Source of the DNA: Gammaproteobacteria bacterium | Lineage (GTDB): Bacteria; Pseudomonadota; Gammaproteobacteria; Pseudomonadales; Azotimanducaceae | Length of the DNA stretch: 59,888 nucleotides | Direction of reading: 5' to 3' | Assembly (NCBI GenBank): GCA_009843635.1 | Contig: VYDB01000104.1 | Location: forward strand, 1 to 59,888 | In this document: positions 10,469 through 19,340 of the stretch, piece by piece | How the letters are laid out: each line of letters begins with the position of its first letter | Position numbering within the stretch: the stretch's first letter is position 1 | The notes under the pieces: generated by a model | Seen by the model: only the letters and a program-made list of their open reading frames with translations | Databases searched by the model: none | What the model was told of the DNA's origin: nothing | Position numbers and translations under genes: made by a program

Positions 10469-12349
10469 ATGTCAGTGCATCCATTGGACCCCTTAAGCGT
10501 CCAGGAAATCGAAACGGCGGTCGCCTTGGTTCGGGAGCAGGACGACATCAATACACCTTTCTTTTCCTCCGTTGGGCTGTTGGAAACCGAGAAATCCGTC
10601 GTCAAGGCCCATCAGCCCGGGGATGGCGCTGTCCGTGTGGTTCAGTTCCGAGGGGTTGATGAAGCGCGCGACGGCGGCTTCCAAGCGGACGTGGACTTAA
10701 GCACCAAGCAGGTTGATGTCAAACGGGTTTCGCTGGCAAGCCAAGTGCCCTACAGCTTTTCTGACTTCGAATTGGCCGTTCGCCTGACCAAGACCAACGC
10801 CGAGTGGTTAGCGGCAGCTCGGGCGCGAGGTGTCGCGGTGGATACCGAAGCGGATCTCAAGAGGATTCAGATCGACCCCTGGCCCGGTGGGGGCTATCCA
10901 CATCCCGATGTTCCCCAAGGGCATCGCGCCATGCGTTGCATCGCTTTCGTGCGGGACGACGCGACTGACAACGGCTACGCGCACCCGATCGATGGGCTGA
11001 TCGCCCATGTGGACATCACCGCTCGAACAGTCGCCTGCGTGGAGGACTTCGGCAGGAGGCCGATGCCGCCCGAACCCGGCCGCTTTGACGGACCCAACCT
11101 GCCCCCTGCGCGGCCGGGCCTGCAGCCGCTTGAGATCGAGCAGCCCCAGGGAACGAGTTTTGAGGTGGATGGTTATCGAGTTCGTTGGCAGGGCTACGAC
11201 TTCCGGGTGGGCATCCATCCGGTTCATGGCTTGGTGCTGCATCAACTGTCGCTGAACGGGCGGCCGCTGCTGTACCGGGCGGCCCTGTCCGACATGGTGG
11301 TTCCCTACGGCGACAGCGATCCCATGCACAGTTGGAAGCATGTGCTGGATGCCAGCGAGGTCTGCCTTGGAAACTTCATCAATTCCCTTAAGCTCGGCTG
11401 CGACTGCCTAGGCGAGATTCACTACTTTGACATCAACCTGATCAACCACCAAGGCAAGGTGCGCACCGTGGAGCATGCCATTTGCATGCACGAGGAGGAC
11501 TACGGCATCCAGTGGAAGCACTTCGACGCCCTGTCCCGCACCGGCGAGGTACGGCGCTCGCGGCGGCTCGTGATCAGCGCCATCTTCACCATCGGCAACT
11601 ACGACTACGGCTTCTTTTGGTACCTGTACTTGGACGGCACGATCCAGATGGAGGTCAAGCTGACCGGCATCGTCGGCGTGAGCGCCAAGGCTCAAGTTGT
11701 CAACGCGGGCCAGTCACCGCAGATCGCGCAGAACCTCACCTCACCCGTCCACCAGCACCTGTTCTGCTTCAGGCTCGACTGGGAACTGGACGGCGGCGCG
11801 AACCAACTATTCGAGAACAACATCGAGGTGTTGCCGATCAGCGATGACAATCCACATGGCACCCAATTCCAAAACGTCGCCACGCACCTGACCCGTGAGC
11901 AGGACGCCAAGCGCAACGTGGCGCCGGAGCGTAATCGGTCGTGGAAAGTGGTGAATCCGGAGTCCAGGAACGGATTGGGGTTGCCGGTCGCCTACAAGCT
12001 GCTGCCCCAGGGCGTCCCCACCCTGTTTGCCAGCGCGGATTCGCCGACGTCGAAACGGGCGGCGTTCGCCCGTCACAACCTGTGGGCGACGCCCTATGCC
12101 CGCGACGAAATTGCCGCCTCGGGCGCCAACACGGTGATGCACAGCGGCGGCGGGCTGCCAGCGTACACCGCCGACAATCGCGACATCAGCCATTGCGATC
12201 TCGTGATGTGGCACACCATCGGCGTCACCCATGTGCCGCGGCCCGAGGACTGGCCGGTGATGCCGGTGGAGTACTGCGGCTTTCACCTGATCCCAGTGGG
12301 CTTCTTTGACCGCAATCCCACGCTGGATCTGCCGGGTCACTGCACCTAA
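10469..12349 (+). CDS. Copper-containing primary amine oxidase
   Basis: Oxidises primary amines to aldehydes plus ammonia and hydrogen peroxide with a self-made topaquinone cofactor. The 626 residues have the bacterial length. Tyr378 in the motif IGNYDYGFFW is the topaquinone precursor. Copper ligands are His428 and His430 (SPVHQHLF) and His588 (VTHVPRPEDWP). The catalytic-base Asp region of the family lies near YGDSDPMHSWKHVLDASE. Start ATG 10469 has GAGGAG 6-12 nt upstream. No signal peptide is evident, so it may be cytoplasmic. The aldehyde formed could feed CoA-linked degradation with the adjacent crotonase, but that is inference. Confidence 0.95.
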   Translation: MSVHPLDPLSVQEIETAVALVREQDDINTPFFSSVGLLETEKSVVKAHQPGDGAVRVVQFRGVDEARDGGFQADVDLSTKQVDVKRVSLASQVPYSFSDFELAVRLTKTNAEWLAAARARGVAVDTEADLKRIQIDPWPGGGYPHPDVPQGHRAMRCIAFVRDDATDNGYAHPIDGLIAHVDITARTVACVEDFGRRPMPPEPGRFDGPNLPPARPGLQPLEIEQPQGTSFEVDGYRVRWQGYDFRVGIHPVHGLVLHQLSLNGRPLLYRAALSDMVVPYGDSDPMHSWKHVLDASEVCLGNFINSLKLGCDCLGEIHYFDINLINHQGKVRTVEHAICMHEEDYGIQWKHFDALSRTGEVRRSRRLVISAIFTIGNYDYGFFWYLYLDGTIQMEVKLTGIVGVSAKAQVVNAGQSPQIAQNLTSPVHQHLFCFRLDWELDGGANQLFENNIEVLPISDDNPHGTQFQNVATHLTREQDAKRNVAPERNRSWKVVNPESRNGLGLPVAYKLLPQGVPTLFASADSPTSKRAAFARHNLWATPYARDEIAASGANTVMHSGGGLPAYTADNRDISHCDLVMWHTIGVTHVPRPEDWPVMPVEYCGFHLIPVGFFDRNPTLDLPGHCT

Positions 12350-12377
12350 CGCTGCAACGTCAGCAGGCGCCCGGAAC

Positions 12378-14264
12378 CTAGACCTCCAATACGCCAGCGC
12401 GGCGCAGGTGGTCCAGGATGGCTTCGGCGTTTTCCTCCGCGGTCATGGCCACGGTGTCGAGCACCAGTTCGGCGCGAACCGGCGGCTGGTACTCGGCGTC
12501 GATGCCGGTGAAGTTCTCGATTTCGCCGGCCCTGGCCTTTTTGTAGAGGCCCTTGGGATCGCGCGCTTCGCAGACGTCCAAGGGCGTGCTGACGAACACT
12601 TCAATGAACTCGCCCTCCTCCAACAGCTCCCGCACCATGCGCCGTTCGGAGCGGTAGGGGGAGATGAAGGCGACGATGGCGATTAAGCCCGCATCGACCA
12701 TGAGCTTGGCGGTTTCCCCGATGCGGCGCACGTTCTCCACCCGGTCGGCTTCGGTGAAGCCGAGGTCACGGTTCAGCCCATGGCGCACGTTGTCTCCGTC
12801 CAGGAGGTAGGTGTGCCGGTGCAGGTCGTGCAGCCTTGCCTCGAGCAGGTTGGCGATGGTCGATTTGCCGGAGCCGGACAGGCCCGTCAGCCAGACCACG
12901 CAGGGCCGCTGGTGCTTGAGCCCCGCCCGGTGGGCCTTGTCGATGGTCAGCGCCTGCCAAGCCACGTTGTCCGCCCGGCGCAGTGAGAAGTCGAAGGTGC
13001 CCACCCCGACGGTGGCGTTGGAGCGCCGGTCCATGAGGATGAAGCCGCCCATCGGCGCGCTGTCCTGGAATGGATCGAAGGCCAGCCGCTCGCTCAGGCT
13101 GATGTTGGCCACCCCCACCTCGTTCAAGGCCAGCTTCTTCGCCGCTTGCGTTTCCAAGGTGTTGATGTTGACGGCGTGCTTGAGCTCGGTCACCACGCAG
13201 TCCAGCGTTCGCGTGGCGCTCTTCAGGCGGTACTGCCGGCCGGGGATAAGGTCGTCCTCGCTCATCCATAGCAAATGCACCGCAAGCTGGTCCGACAGTT
13301 GCGCCGGATGCTCCGCGTGGCAGATCACGTCGCCACGGCTGACGTCGATCTCGTCCGCCAAGGTGAGGGTAACCGCCTGCCCGGTTTCGGCGCGTTCGAG
13401 GTCGCCATCGTAGGTGTGGATGCGCGTTATTTGGGAGCGCACGCCCGACGGCAAGGCCACCACCTCGTCCCCAGGCCGCACGGCACCTGCCGCAATGGTG
13501 CCGCTGAAGCCCCGAAAGTCCAGGTTGGGACGGTTGACCCACTGCACCGGCAGACGAAAGGCGCCGTGGCCACCGCTGGGCTCTACCACCACCTCTTCAA
13601 GAAACGGCAGCAAGGCCGGCCCCTGGTGCCAAGGCATGGCCTCGCTCGGTTCGGTGACGTTGTCGCCCTTCCAAGCCGAGATGGGCAGGGCGTGGACGGA
13701 AATGTCGCCGAGGTCGGCGGCAAATGCCCGATACTCGGCCTCGATGGCGTCGAACACTCCTTGGTCGTAGCCCACCAAGTCCATCTTGTTGACCGCCAGC
13801 ACGAAGTGGCGGATGCCGAACAGGGAGGCGATGGCGCTGTGCCGTCGGGTCTGGGTGAGCACGCCCTTGCGGGCGTCCACCAGGATCACGGCCAAGTCCG
13901 AATGCGAGGCGCCGCTGGCCATGTTGCGCGTGTACTGTTCGTGGCCCGGCGTGTCCGCCACCACGAACTTGCGCTTGGCGGTGGCGAAGTAGCGGTAGGC
14001 CACGTCGATGGTGATGCCCTGCTCGCGCTCCGCCGCCAAGCCATCCACCAGCAAAGCGAAATCGACCGCCTCGCCTTGGGTGCTGTGCCGCTTGCTGTCC
14101 GCTTCCAGCGCCGCAAGCTGGTCGTCGAAGATCAATTGGGCGTCGAACAGCAGCCGGCCGATGAGCGTGCTCTTGCCGTCGTCCACGCTGCCGCAGGTCA
14201 GGAAGCGCAGGGTGGTCATGGCCGCCTGTTCCTGCAGATAGGCCTGAATGTCCGTCGCCGCCAT
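12378..14264 (-). CDS. cysNC: Bifunctional sulfate adenylyltransferase large subunit / APS kinase (CysN-CysC)
   Basis: The GTPase subunit of ATP sulfurylase is fused to APS kinase, making adenylylsulfate and then PAPS from sulfate. The 628-residue product has an EF-Tu-like GTPase ([10 protein letters not shown] at about 26, [16 protein letters not shown]), beta-barrel domains II and III, and from about residue 440 the CysC kinase with [15 protein letters not shown] and [12 protein letters not shown]. It starts in a TGATG overlap with the cysD stop, so the two are translationally coupled. No PAPS reductase or sulfite reductase is in the window, so whether the PAPS serves assimilation or sulfation is open. 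Confidence 0.97.
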   Translation of the reverse strand: MAATDIQAYLQEQAAMTTLRFLTCGSVDDGKSTLIGRLLFDAQLIFDDQLAALEADSKRHSTQGEAVDFALLVDGLAAEREQGITIDVAYRYFATAKRKFVVADTPGHEQYTRNMASGASHSDLAVILVDARKGVLTQTRRHSAIASLFGIRHFVLAVNKMDLVGYDQGVFDAIEAEYRAFAADLGDISVHALPISAWKGDNVTEPSEAMPWHQGPALLPFLEEVVVEPSGGHGAFRLPVQWVNRPNLDFRGFSGTIAAGAVRPGDEVVALPSGVRSQITRIHTYDGDLERAETGQAVTLTLADEIDVSRGDVICHAEHPAQLSDQLAVHLLWMSEDDLIPGRQYRLKSATRTLDCVVTELKHAVNINTLETQAAKKLALNEVGVANISLSERLAFDPFQDSAPMGGFILMDRRSNATVGVGTFDFSLRRADNVAWQALTIDKAHRAGLKHQRPCVVWLTGLSGSGKSTIANLLEARLHDLHRHTYLLDGDNVRHGLNRDLGFTEADRVENVRRIGETAKLMVDAGLIAIVAFISPYRSERRMVRELLEEGEFIEVFVSTPLDVCEARDPKGLYKKARAGEIENFTGIDAEYQPPVRAELVLDTVAMTAEENAEAILDHLRRAGVLEV

Positions 14265-15166
14265 CAGAAATAGCCTTCCCGCTTCTTCCTCTCCATCGAC
14301 GCCGCCTCGTCGTGGTCGATCAGGCGGCCCTGGCGCTCCGAGGTTCGGGCCGTCAACATTTCCTGGATGATGCCCGGCACGTCCGCCGCATCGGACTCGA
14401 CGGCACCCGTCAGGGGGTAGCAGCCCAAGGTGCGGAAGCGCACCCTCATCAAGGGCGGCTGCTCGCCTTCGCCTAGGGGCAGGCGCTCGTCATCGACCAT
14501 GATGAGCTGGCCGTCCCGCTCGACGATGGGCCGCTCGGCCGCGAAATAGAGCGGCACGACCGGAATGCCCTCTTGGTGAATGTAGTGCCAAACATCGAGC
14601 TCCGTCCAGTTGGACAGGGGGAAGACCCGCATGCTCTCCCCGTCGCGCACCCGGCTGTTGTAGAGGTCCCACAGCTCCGGGCGCTGGTTCTTGGGATCCC
14701 ACCGATGCCGGGCGTTGCGGAAGGAGAAGATCCGCTCCTTGGCCCGCGACTTCTCCTCGTCCCGCCGCGCGCCGCCGAAGGCCGCATCGAAACGATGGGC
14801 GTCCAACGCCTGCTTAAGCGCCTGGGTCTTCATCACGTCGGTATGCACGCCTGCGCCGTGGGTGATGGGGCCGATGCCGGCGGCGATGCCCTCCTGGTTT
14901 TGGTGAACGATCAATTCCAGGCCGAGTTCCCGCGCACGGCGGTCCCGAAACTCGATCATCTCGCGGAACTTCCAACCGGTGTCGACGTGCAGCAAGGGGA
15001 ACGGCGGCGGCGAGGGATGGAAAGCCTTCAGCGCCAAGTGCAGCATCACCGAGGAGTCCTTGCCGATGGAATAGAGCATCACCGGGCGGGCGGCCTCGGC
15101 GGCCACCTCGCGCATGATGTGGATGCTCTCGGCCTCCAGCCGTTCAAGATGAGTCAATTGCCCCAC
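14264..15166 (-). CDS. cysD: Sulfate adenylyltransferase small subunit CysD
   Basis: ATP-binding small subunit of ATP sulfurylase, 300 residues. The PP-loop appears as [19 protein letters not shown], followed by [16 protein letters not shown] and the conserved [17 protein letters not shown] and [12 protein letters not shown] segments. It is the first gene of the cysD-cysNC pair. The 76 bp to the divergent spermidine-synthase-like gene must hold both promoters; I see no clear CysB site. Confidence 0.98.
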   Translation of the reverse strand: MGQLTHLERLEAESIHIMREVAAEAARPVMLYSIGKDSSVMLHLALKAFHPSPPPFPLLHVDTGWKFREMIEFRDRRARELGLELIVHQNQEGIAAGIGPITHGAGVHTDVMKTQALKQALDAHRFDAAFGGARRDEEKSRAKERIFSFRNARHRWDPKNQRPELWDLYNSRVRDGESMRVFPLSNWTELDVWHYIHQEGIPVVPLYFAAERPIVERDGQLIMVDDERLPLGEGEQPPLMRVRFRTLGCYPLTGAVESDAADVPGIIQEMLTARTSERQGRLIDHDEAASMERKKREGYF

Positions 15167-15242
15167 GGGTTGGAATCCGGCTTGCGTGGCCGGGCATTAG
15201 AACCAACACCGTAAGCGAAAACAACGGGCGCCTTGGTGCGAG

Positions 15243-15893
15243 TTGGAAATTGCATATGCCTGTTTGTACACTGGTTGGCCTCGCCCAGGGTGGATTGCCC
15301 GTTTGTCCGCACTCGTCTTAAGCCTCGCCTTCGTCGGCGGCTTCGTCATCATGTCTCTGGAACTGCTCGGCGGGCGGGTCCTCGCCCCCTACTTCGGCAG
15401 CAGCATCCACGTTTGGGGAAGCATCATCACGGTGTTCATGGCGAGCCTCGCCTTGGGCTACCTGGCCGGCGGCCGTTGGTCGCTGCGCTCGCCCTCGCTG
15501 GCCAAGTTCGCCGGCCTGTTCCTGGTGGGCGCGGGCTTGCTGTACCCCTTGGTTTACTTCAGCGAAGCGGCCATGGAGTGGATATTCCATACCTTCGAAG
15601 ACCCGCGTTACGGCTCGCTGGCAGCCTCCATGGTGCTGTTCGTGCTGCCCACGGCAATGCTCGGCATGATATCGCCGTACGCCGTGCGCCTGCTGGTGCG
15701 CACCACCGAAGAGTCCGGCAACATCGCGGGGCGCCTGTACTTCGTCTCCACCGCCGGCAGCGCCCTAGGCACCCTGGGCACCAGCTTCTACTTCGTGCTG
15801 TGGTGGGAGATCAACACGATTCTCACCATGCTGACCGCAGCCCTGGTTCTGGCCGGCGCAACCGCGTTGGTGGTTGCCAGGACGCGCACATGA
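15243..15893 (+). CDS. Membrane half of a spermidine-synthase-like protein
   Basis: A 216-residue all-membrane protein with about six helices. The conserved stretch SLELLGGRVLAPYFGSS followed by VWGSIITVFMASLALGYLAGG and TAGSALGTLGTSFYFV is the N-terminal membrane domain of fused MFS/spermidine-synthase proteins. The usual catalytic half is encoded separately by the next gene, whose ATG overlaps this stop (ATGA). The TTG at 15243 gives the longest reading; a TTG at 15303 would start directly at the first helix. The substrate is unknown for most of this family, so a true polyamine role is uncertain. Confidence 0.75.
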   Translation: MEIAYACLYTGWPRPGWIARLSALVLSLAFVGGFVIMSLELLGGRVLAPYFGSSIHVWGSIITVFMASLALGYLAGGRWSLRSPSLAKFAGLFLVGAGLLYPLVYFSEAAMEWIFHTFEDPRYGSLAASMVLFVLPTAMLGMISPYAVRLLVRTTEESGNIAGRLYFVSTAGSALGTLGTSFYFVLWWEINTILTMLTAALVLAGATALVVARTRT

Positions 15894-16888
15894 CGGCGCT
15901 TCGCGCCAATCGAGGGCGGGACGCCCTCGCTCCGGGGCGCAACGCCCGCTCCAAGCGGGATCCCGGAGCGAGGGCGTCCCGCCCTCGATTATTGGCCTCG
16001 AAGCGGCGCCGACTAGCCACGGCGTTGCTAGGATTGGCGCTGCTGGCGCCCTTGGCCTCGGCAGAGGTGGTGCATCGGGAGCGGTCGCTTTACCAGACGA
16101 TCTTGGTGGTCAAGCAGGGCCGAACCCTGTGCCTGCAATTCAGCCTGCGGCGGGCGCAGCGCAACCAGTCCTGCCTGGATGAGCGCCGCCCGGAGCGCAT
16201 GGTCCTGGACTACACCCGGATGATGATGGCAGCGCTGTTGTTCGGCCCGGCGCCGCAGCGAATCCTCGTGGTCGGCCTCGGCGGCGGCACACTGCCGATG
16301 GCGTTGACGGCGATCTATCCGGAAGCCCAGTTGGACGCGGTGGAAATCGATCCAGCAGTGGTCCAGGTGGCGAAGCGCCACTTCGGGTTTGCCGAAAGCG
16401 AACGGCTTAAAGTCCATGTCGAGGATGCCCGGGTGTTCACCCGGCGGGCGGTGGCGGCCGGTCGCAGCTACGATCTCATCATGCTCGACGCCTTCGGGGC
16501 CGATTACATTCCCGAACACCTCATGACCCGCGAATATCTCGCCGACACCCGAGCGCTGCTGACCGGCGACGGTGCTCTGGCCGCCAACACCTTTGCCATC
16601 AGCCAGCTCTACGACGCCGAATCCGCGACCTACTTCGACGTTTTCGGCCCCTTCTTCAACCTGAAGCTGCCAAGCAGCGGCAACCGCGTCATCCTGGCCG
16701 CCAAGACGCAACTGCCCAGCCTGATGACCCTCAACGCGCGGGCTGCAGCGCTAGACAAATCCCTAGCCCCTTACGGCATCAAGATCCGCAGCTATCCCCG
16801 GCGTCTGAAGAGCGAAGTCGATTGGGCCGCCGACACCCGGGTGCTGACGGATCAGTACGCGCCGGCCAACCTGCTGCAGGCGCAGTAG
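15890..16888 (+). CDS. Spermidine synthase-like methyltransferase-fold protein
   Basis: Catalytic half of the spermidine-synthase-like pair, 332 residues from the ATG at 15890. The Rossmann motif LVVGLGGGTLPMAL, the acidic EIDPAVVQVAKRHFG and the aminopropyltransferase-type LDAFGADYIPEHLMT are clear. The first 34 residues are encoded by a perfect 29-bp inverted repeat and are low-complexity (R/A/G/P), so they are not native to the family. A TTG at 15992, just after the repeat, would start a typical signal peptide (RRRLATALLGLALLAPLASA). That may be the true start, placing the enzyme in the periplasm or membrane, beside the membrane half. Confidence 0.75.
   Translation: MTALRANRGRDALAPGRNARSKRDPGARASRPRLLASKRRRLATALLGLALLAPLASAEVVHRERSLYQTILVVKQGRTLCLQFSLRRAQRNQSCLDERRPERMVLDYTRMMMAALLFGPAPQRILVVGLGGGTLPMALTAIYPEAQLDAVEIDPAVVQVAKRHFGFAESERLKVHVEDARVFTRRAVAAGRSYDLIMLDAFGADYIPEHLMTREYLADTRALLTGDGALAANTFAISQLYDAESATYFDVFGPFFNLKLPSSGNRVILAAKTQLPSLMTLNARAAALDKSLAPYGIKIRSYPRRLKSEVDWAADTRVLTDQYAPANLLQAQ
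15908..15990. repeat. REPIN-like palindromic element (two inverted REP units)
   Basis: Arms 15908-15936 and 15962-15990 are perfect 29-bp inverted repeats separated by 25 bp. Each arm is also a hairpin alone: CGAGGGCG, loop GGA, CGCCCTCG. Two REP hairpins in opposite orientation are the definition of a REPIN/BIME. The element lies inside the 5' coding part of the spermidine-synthase-like gene, adds in-frame codons, and has relatives at 42204-42286. No REP-associated transposase (RAYT) gene is visible in the window. Confidence 0.85.
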
Positions 16889-16918
16889 GCCGTTTGGAAC
16901 AGAAAATCCGTGAGCAGG

Positions 16919-16995
16919 TGGCGCCCCGGGAAGGATTCGAACCTTCAACCTACCCCTTAGGAGGGGGCCGCGCTATCCAGTTGTGCCACCGGGGC
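16919..16995 (-). tRNA. tRNA-Arg (anticodon CCT)
   Basis: 77-nt cloverleaf on the minus strand. The acceptor stem GCCCCGG pairs with CCGGGGC, followed by discriminator G and an encoded CCA. The anticodon loop CTCCTAA gives anticodon CCT (reads AGG). The T arm is GAAGG-TTCGAAT-CCTTC. The D stem has one A-C mismatch. Intergenic between the spermidine-synthase-like gene and the SPOR gene; no attachment-site duplication was seen nearby. Confidence 0.95.
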
Positions 16996-17066
16996 CTGCG
17001 CTTGAAAAGGGGGATTCTATCGTCAACCCTCAGCTTGCCGATTCCAAAAAACGGGCACTCTCAGAG

Positions 17067-17624
17067 CTAGCCGTCGCCTCGCCTCAGCTTGTGCAGCTCG
17101 TAGCCAGGCGGCGGCTCGCTGACCGGGCGTTTGTGCTGCTCGCTCAACAGATGCACATCCGCGTCGGGCAGCGGCGGCAATTCCTCGAAGTCGCCGAGGT
17201 CGCCGTAGGGATCGAAGCGCTCCCAATCGTCGAGCTCATCGTCGTCGCCGAGACCCGCGAACAGCGCAAGATCGTCCGCCGAATCCGAGGCGGCGACGCT
17301 GGGCGGCGCTTCTCCTCCGTCTTCAGCTAACAGCCAAGCGTCCGCATGGCCGTTGCTGCGCGCCTCGGCCAGCTTCGCCGCAGCTTGGCTGCGCGCCTCG
17401 AAGGGGCCGAGCAGCAGCCGATGCCAACGACCGGCTGATGTATCAAAAGCCCTCACCTGCAGCGGCTCCAAAATGCCCGCGCCCGGCGCCTGCCTCGCCG
17501 CTTCCGCGTTGGCGGCGTTTTGGTAGCTGCCCAGCACGATCCAAATCGGCGACTCAGCAGCAGACGCCGCCAAGGCGAGCGCCAAACCAAAACCAAGGGT
17601 CAGTATGCGCGTTGCCGTCCTCAT
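17067..17624 (-). CDS. SPOR-domain-type secreted protein
   Basis: 185-residue protein with an N-terminal signal peptide (RTATRILTLGFGLALALAASA, cleavage near ASAAE) and a SPOR-like repeat at about 25-100 (IWIVLGSYQNAANAEAAR and HRLLLGPFEARSQAAAKLAEAR). SPOR domains bind glycan strands stripped of stem peptides, often at the division site. The C-terminal 85 residues are acidic, low complexity and probably disordered (DDDELDDWERFDPYGDLGDFEELP). Start ATG 17624 was preferred to upstream in-frame codons because it begins the signal peptide. Its partner or enzymatic role is unknown. Confidence 0.7.
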   Translation of the reverse strand: MRTATRILTLGFGLALALAASAAESPIWIVLGSYQNAANAEAARQAPGAGILEPLQVRAFDTSAGRWHRLLLGPFEARSQAAAKLAEARSNGHADAWLLAEDGGEAPPSVAASDSADDLALFAGLGDDDELDDWERFDPYGDLGDFEELPPLPDADVHLLSEQHKRPVSEPPPGYELHKLRRGDG

Positions 17625-17683
17625 GGCCTTGATTTTAGCAGCATTGCGGCACATCGCCGGGCAGGACCTGATCCAATCAGGCC

Positions 17684-17989
17684 TCAGCGCCAGGTTGCGC
17701 CGCCCACCCAAGTGCCCGCAGCGGGCCGCAAGGCTTGGAACTGCGTTTCCCGATATAGCCCGGCCTGAAAGTACGGGTCGTTGAAGAGCAGGGATTCAGC
17801 CACCGTTCGATCATCCGTGTGGTAGATGAAGCAACTGCCGGCATGGACGCCTTGTGGCTGCGAGGCCACCGGCCCGGCGACCGCAATCTGGTCCAGGATC
17901 GTGTCCACATAAGCCAAGTGGCGCTCAAGGTGCCGCTGGCGCAAGGCTTCGGAATCGTCAATATCGCGGCAGATGACCAGCCAAGCCAT
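17684..17989 (-). CDS. YCII/YciI family protein
   Basis: 101-residue ferredoxin-like-fold protein of the YCII family. The pattern is RQRHLERHLAYVDTILDQIAVAGP followed by GSCFIYHTDDRTVAESLLFNDPYFQAGL, with the conserved His and Asp of the family's putative active site. The function of most YciI proteins is unknown. Start ATG 17989 is preceded by GAGGTGCC at good spacing, which decides it over the earlier ATG at 18010. It stands alone on the minus strand. Confidence 0.85.
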   Translation of the reverse strand: MAWLVICRDIDDSEALRQRHLERHLAYVDTILDQIAVAGPVASQPQGVHAGSCFIYHTDDRTVAESLLFNDPYFQAGLYRETQFQALRPAAGTWVGGATWR

Positions 17990-18135
17990 TGGCACCTCGA
18001 AGTGAATCAAACGTTTGCTTCAATGCCCAGTGTACAGTACCGGCCAAATCAGCGCTGGTTGAATTCCATCACAAGCGTCCATGTGCTACATAGGCTGGTT
18101 AGGCAACCGGTCGAAGTGGGCGTTTAGGAGGCCAC

Positions 18136-19251
18136 ATGCGCAAGATGCTTCCGTTCTTCTCCATCATTTTGCTCTTTGGCTGGCAAAGCGTCGCTGCCGA
18201 CCCGCCGGACACCGGCATCAGCGGCGTGTACGAGGTCATGGTCGGGGTGGCCGATGCCGAGCAGGCGTTGGAATACTTCAAGGAGTTTGGCTTTACCCCA
18301 GTCGCCTCGGCGGAATTGACAGCCGCGCAGGCGGCCCAGCGATACGGCGTCAAGTCAGCGCTTCGATCTTGGCGGCTGCAAAACGGCACCGTGGACGCCC
18401 ACGGCCTGTTGCGGCTTCTGCAATGGGCAAACCCATTGGGACCAGGGGTTGGATTCGCGCCCCCGGAGACGGTCGGCACCCGGATGGCTGTGATGCGCAC
18501 CCGGGACATCCACAGGCTGGCTGACGTATTTGCTGACCTGCGCGACGGCGCTGGCGAACCCTTGCTGTTGGCCGGCCCCGTCTATGACGACCTCTACAAT
18601 GCCACCGAGGGTGTGCCCAGCATCGTCAACCGACGCGTCGGCGTTCGGGAAATGGCTGTCTATGGCCGCTGGTTCAACCACGTCTTCTTTCAACGCTACG
18701 GCTACACCATTCCCGGCTATGGCGTGATTGGTGAGCACGCCCCGCTGGGCACCAGCGAGTTCACCCATCACGATTTCGTGGTGGCCGGGGACTTGGCCGA
18801 GGTCACCGCCTACTATGAAACCGTTTTTGGCCTGCTCCCGGAAAACGACCCGGTCATCGACGGCGCTTGGCAGGCCGGTCCCCAAGCGATATTCCAGATG
18901 GAGCCTGGGCGCTCCCACTGGTACCGGGGCTTCGTCTCCCCCAACAACGTGAGTGGCAAGCTCAAGTTCTTCTCCTTGGAGGGGCTGCACACCGCCGATG
19001 ATCGCTCCGCTCGCCAACGCCCCGGGGAACTCGGCATCACCCTCCATTCCCTGTGGACCCCGCGCCTAGGGCAGGTGCATCGCTTGGCCGAGGCGGCGGG
19101 ACTGAATCCGAGTCCGCAGCAACCCAATGAGTTCGATGAGCTGAGCTTCCTGCTGCGCGGCCCCGACGGCGCAAGCTGGCAGATCATCGAGCGGCAGCAG
19201 TCCCGCTGGCAGCCGGTCAGTCAGTTTCAACTTCTGGACGTGCAAAACTGA
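18136..19251 (+). CDS. Secreted VOC/glyoxalase-fold protein
   Basis: 371 residues with a clear signal peptide (MRKMLPFFSIILLFGWQSVAA, then DPPD). Two vicinal-oxygen-chelate-type halves follow. The first starts VYEVMVGVADAEQALEYFKEFGF, and the second contains HHDFVVAGDLAEVTAYYETVFGLLPEND. Such proteins bind a metal and small ligands, but the substrate here is unknown. SD TTTAGGAGG precedes the ATG at 18136. The stop TGA overlaps a CTG in the reading frame of the next gene (glucosylglycerate phosphorylase), so the two are probably one transcript. Confidence 0.75.
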   Translation: MRKMLPFFSIILLFGWQSVAADPPDTGISGVYEVMVGVADAEQALEYFKEFGFTPVASAELTAAQAAQRYGVKSALRSWRLQNGTVDAHGLLRLLQWANPLGPGVGFAPPETVGTRMAVMRTRDIHRLADVFADLRDGAGEPLLLAGPVYDDLYNATEGVPSIVNRRVGVREMAVYGRWFNHVFFQRYGYTIPGYGVIGEHAPLGTSEFTHHDFVVAGDLAEVTAYYETVFGLLPENDPVIDGAWQAGPQAIFQMEPGRSHWYRGFVSPNNVSGKLKFFSLEGLHTADDRSARQRPGELGITLHSLWTPRLGQVHRLAEAAGLNPSPQQPNEFDELSFLLRGPDGASWQIIERQQSRWQPVSQFQLLDVQN

Positions 19252-19340
19252 CGGGCGCGGGCCGATCGCGCCCCGGCCGGCGGCGACGCTACGAACGGCG
19301 GCTCGCGGCGCAACTCGCGCTGCTGTACCCCCCGGAAGAC

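Noticed and set aside
15233-15889. Frame upstream of 15890 read as part of the catalytic spermidine-synthase gene
   Set aside because: Arg/His/Pro-rich shadow of the membrane-half gene, with no family resemblance.
16919-18135. Integration site at the tRNA-Arg
   Set aside because: No integrase and no repeat of the tRNA 3' end found nearby.
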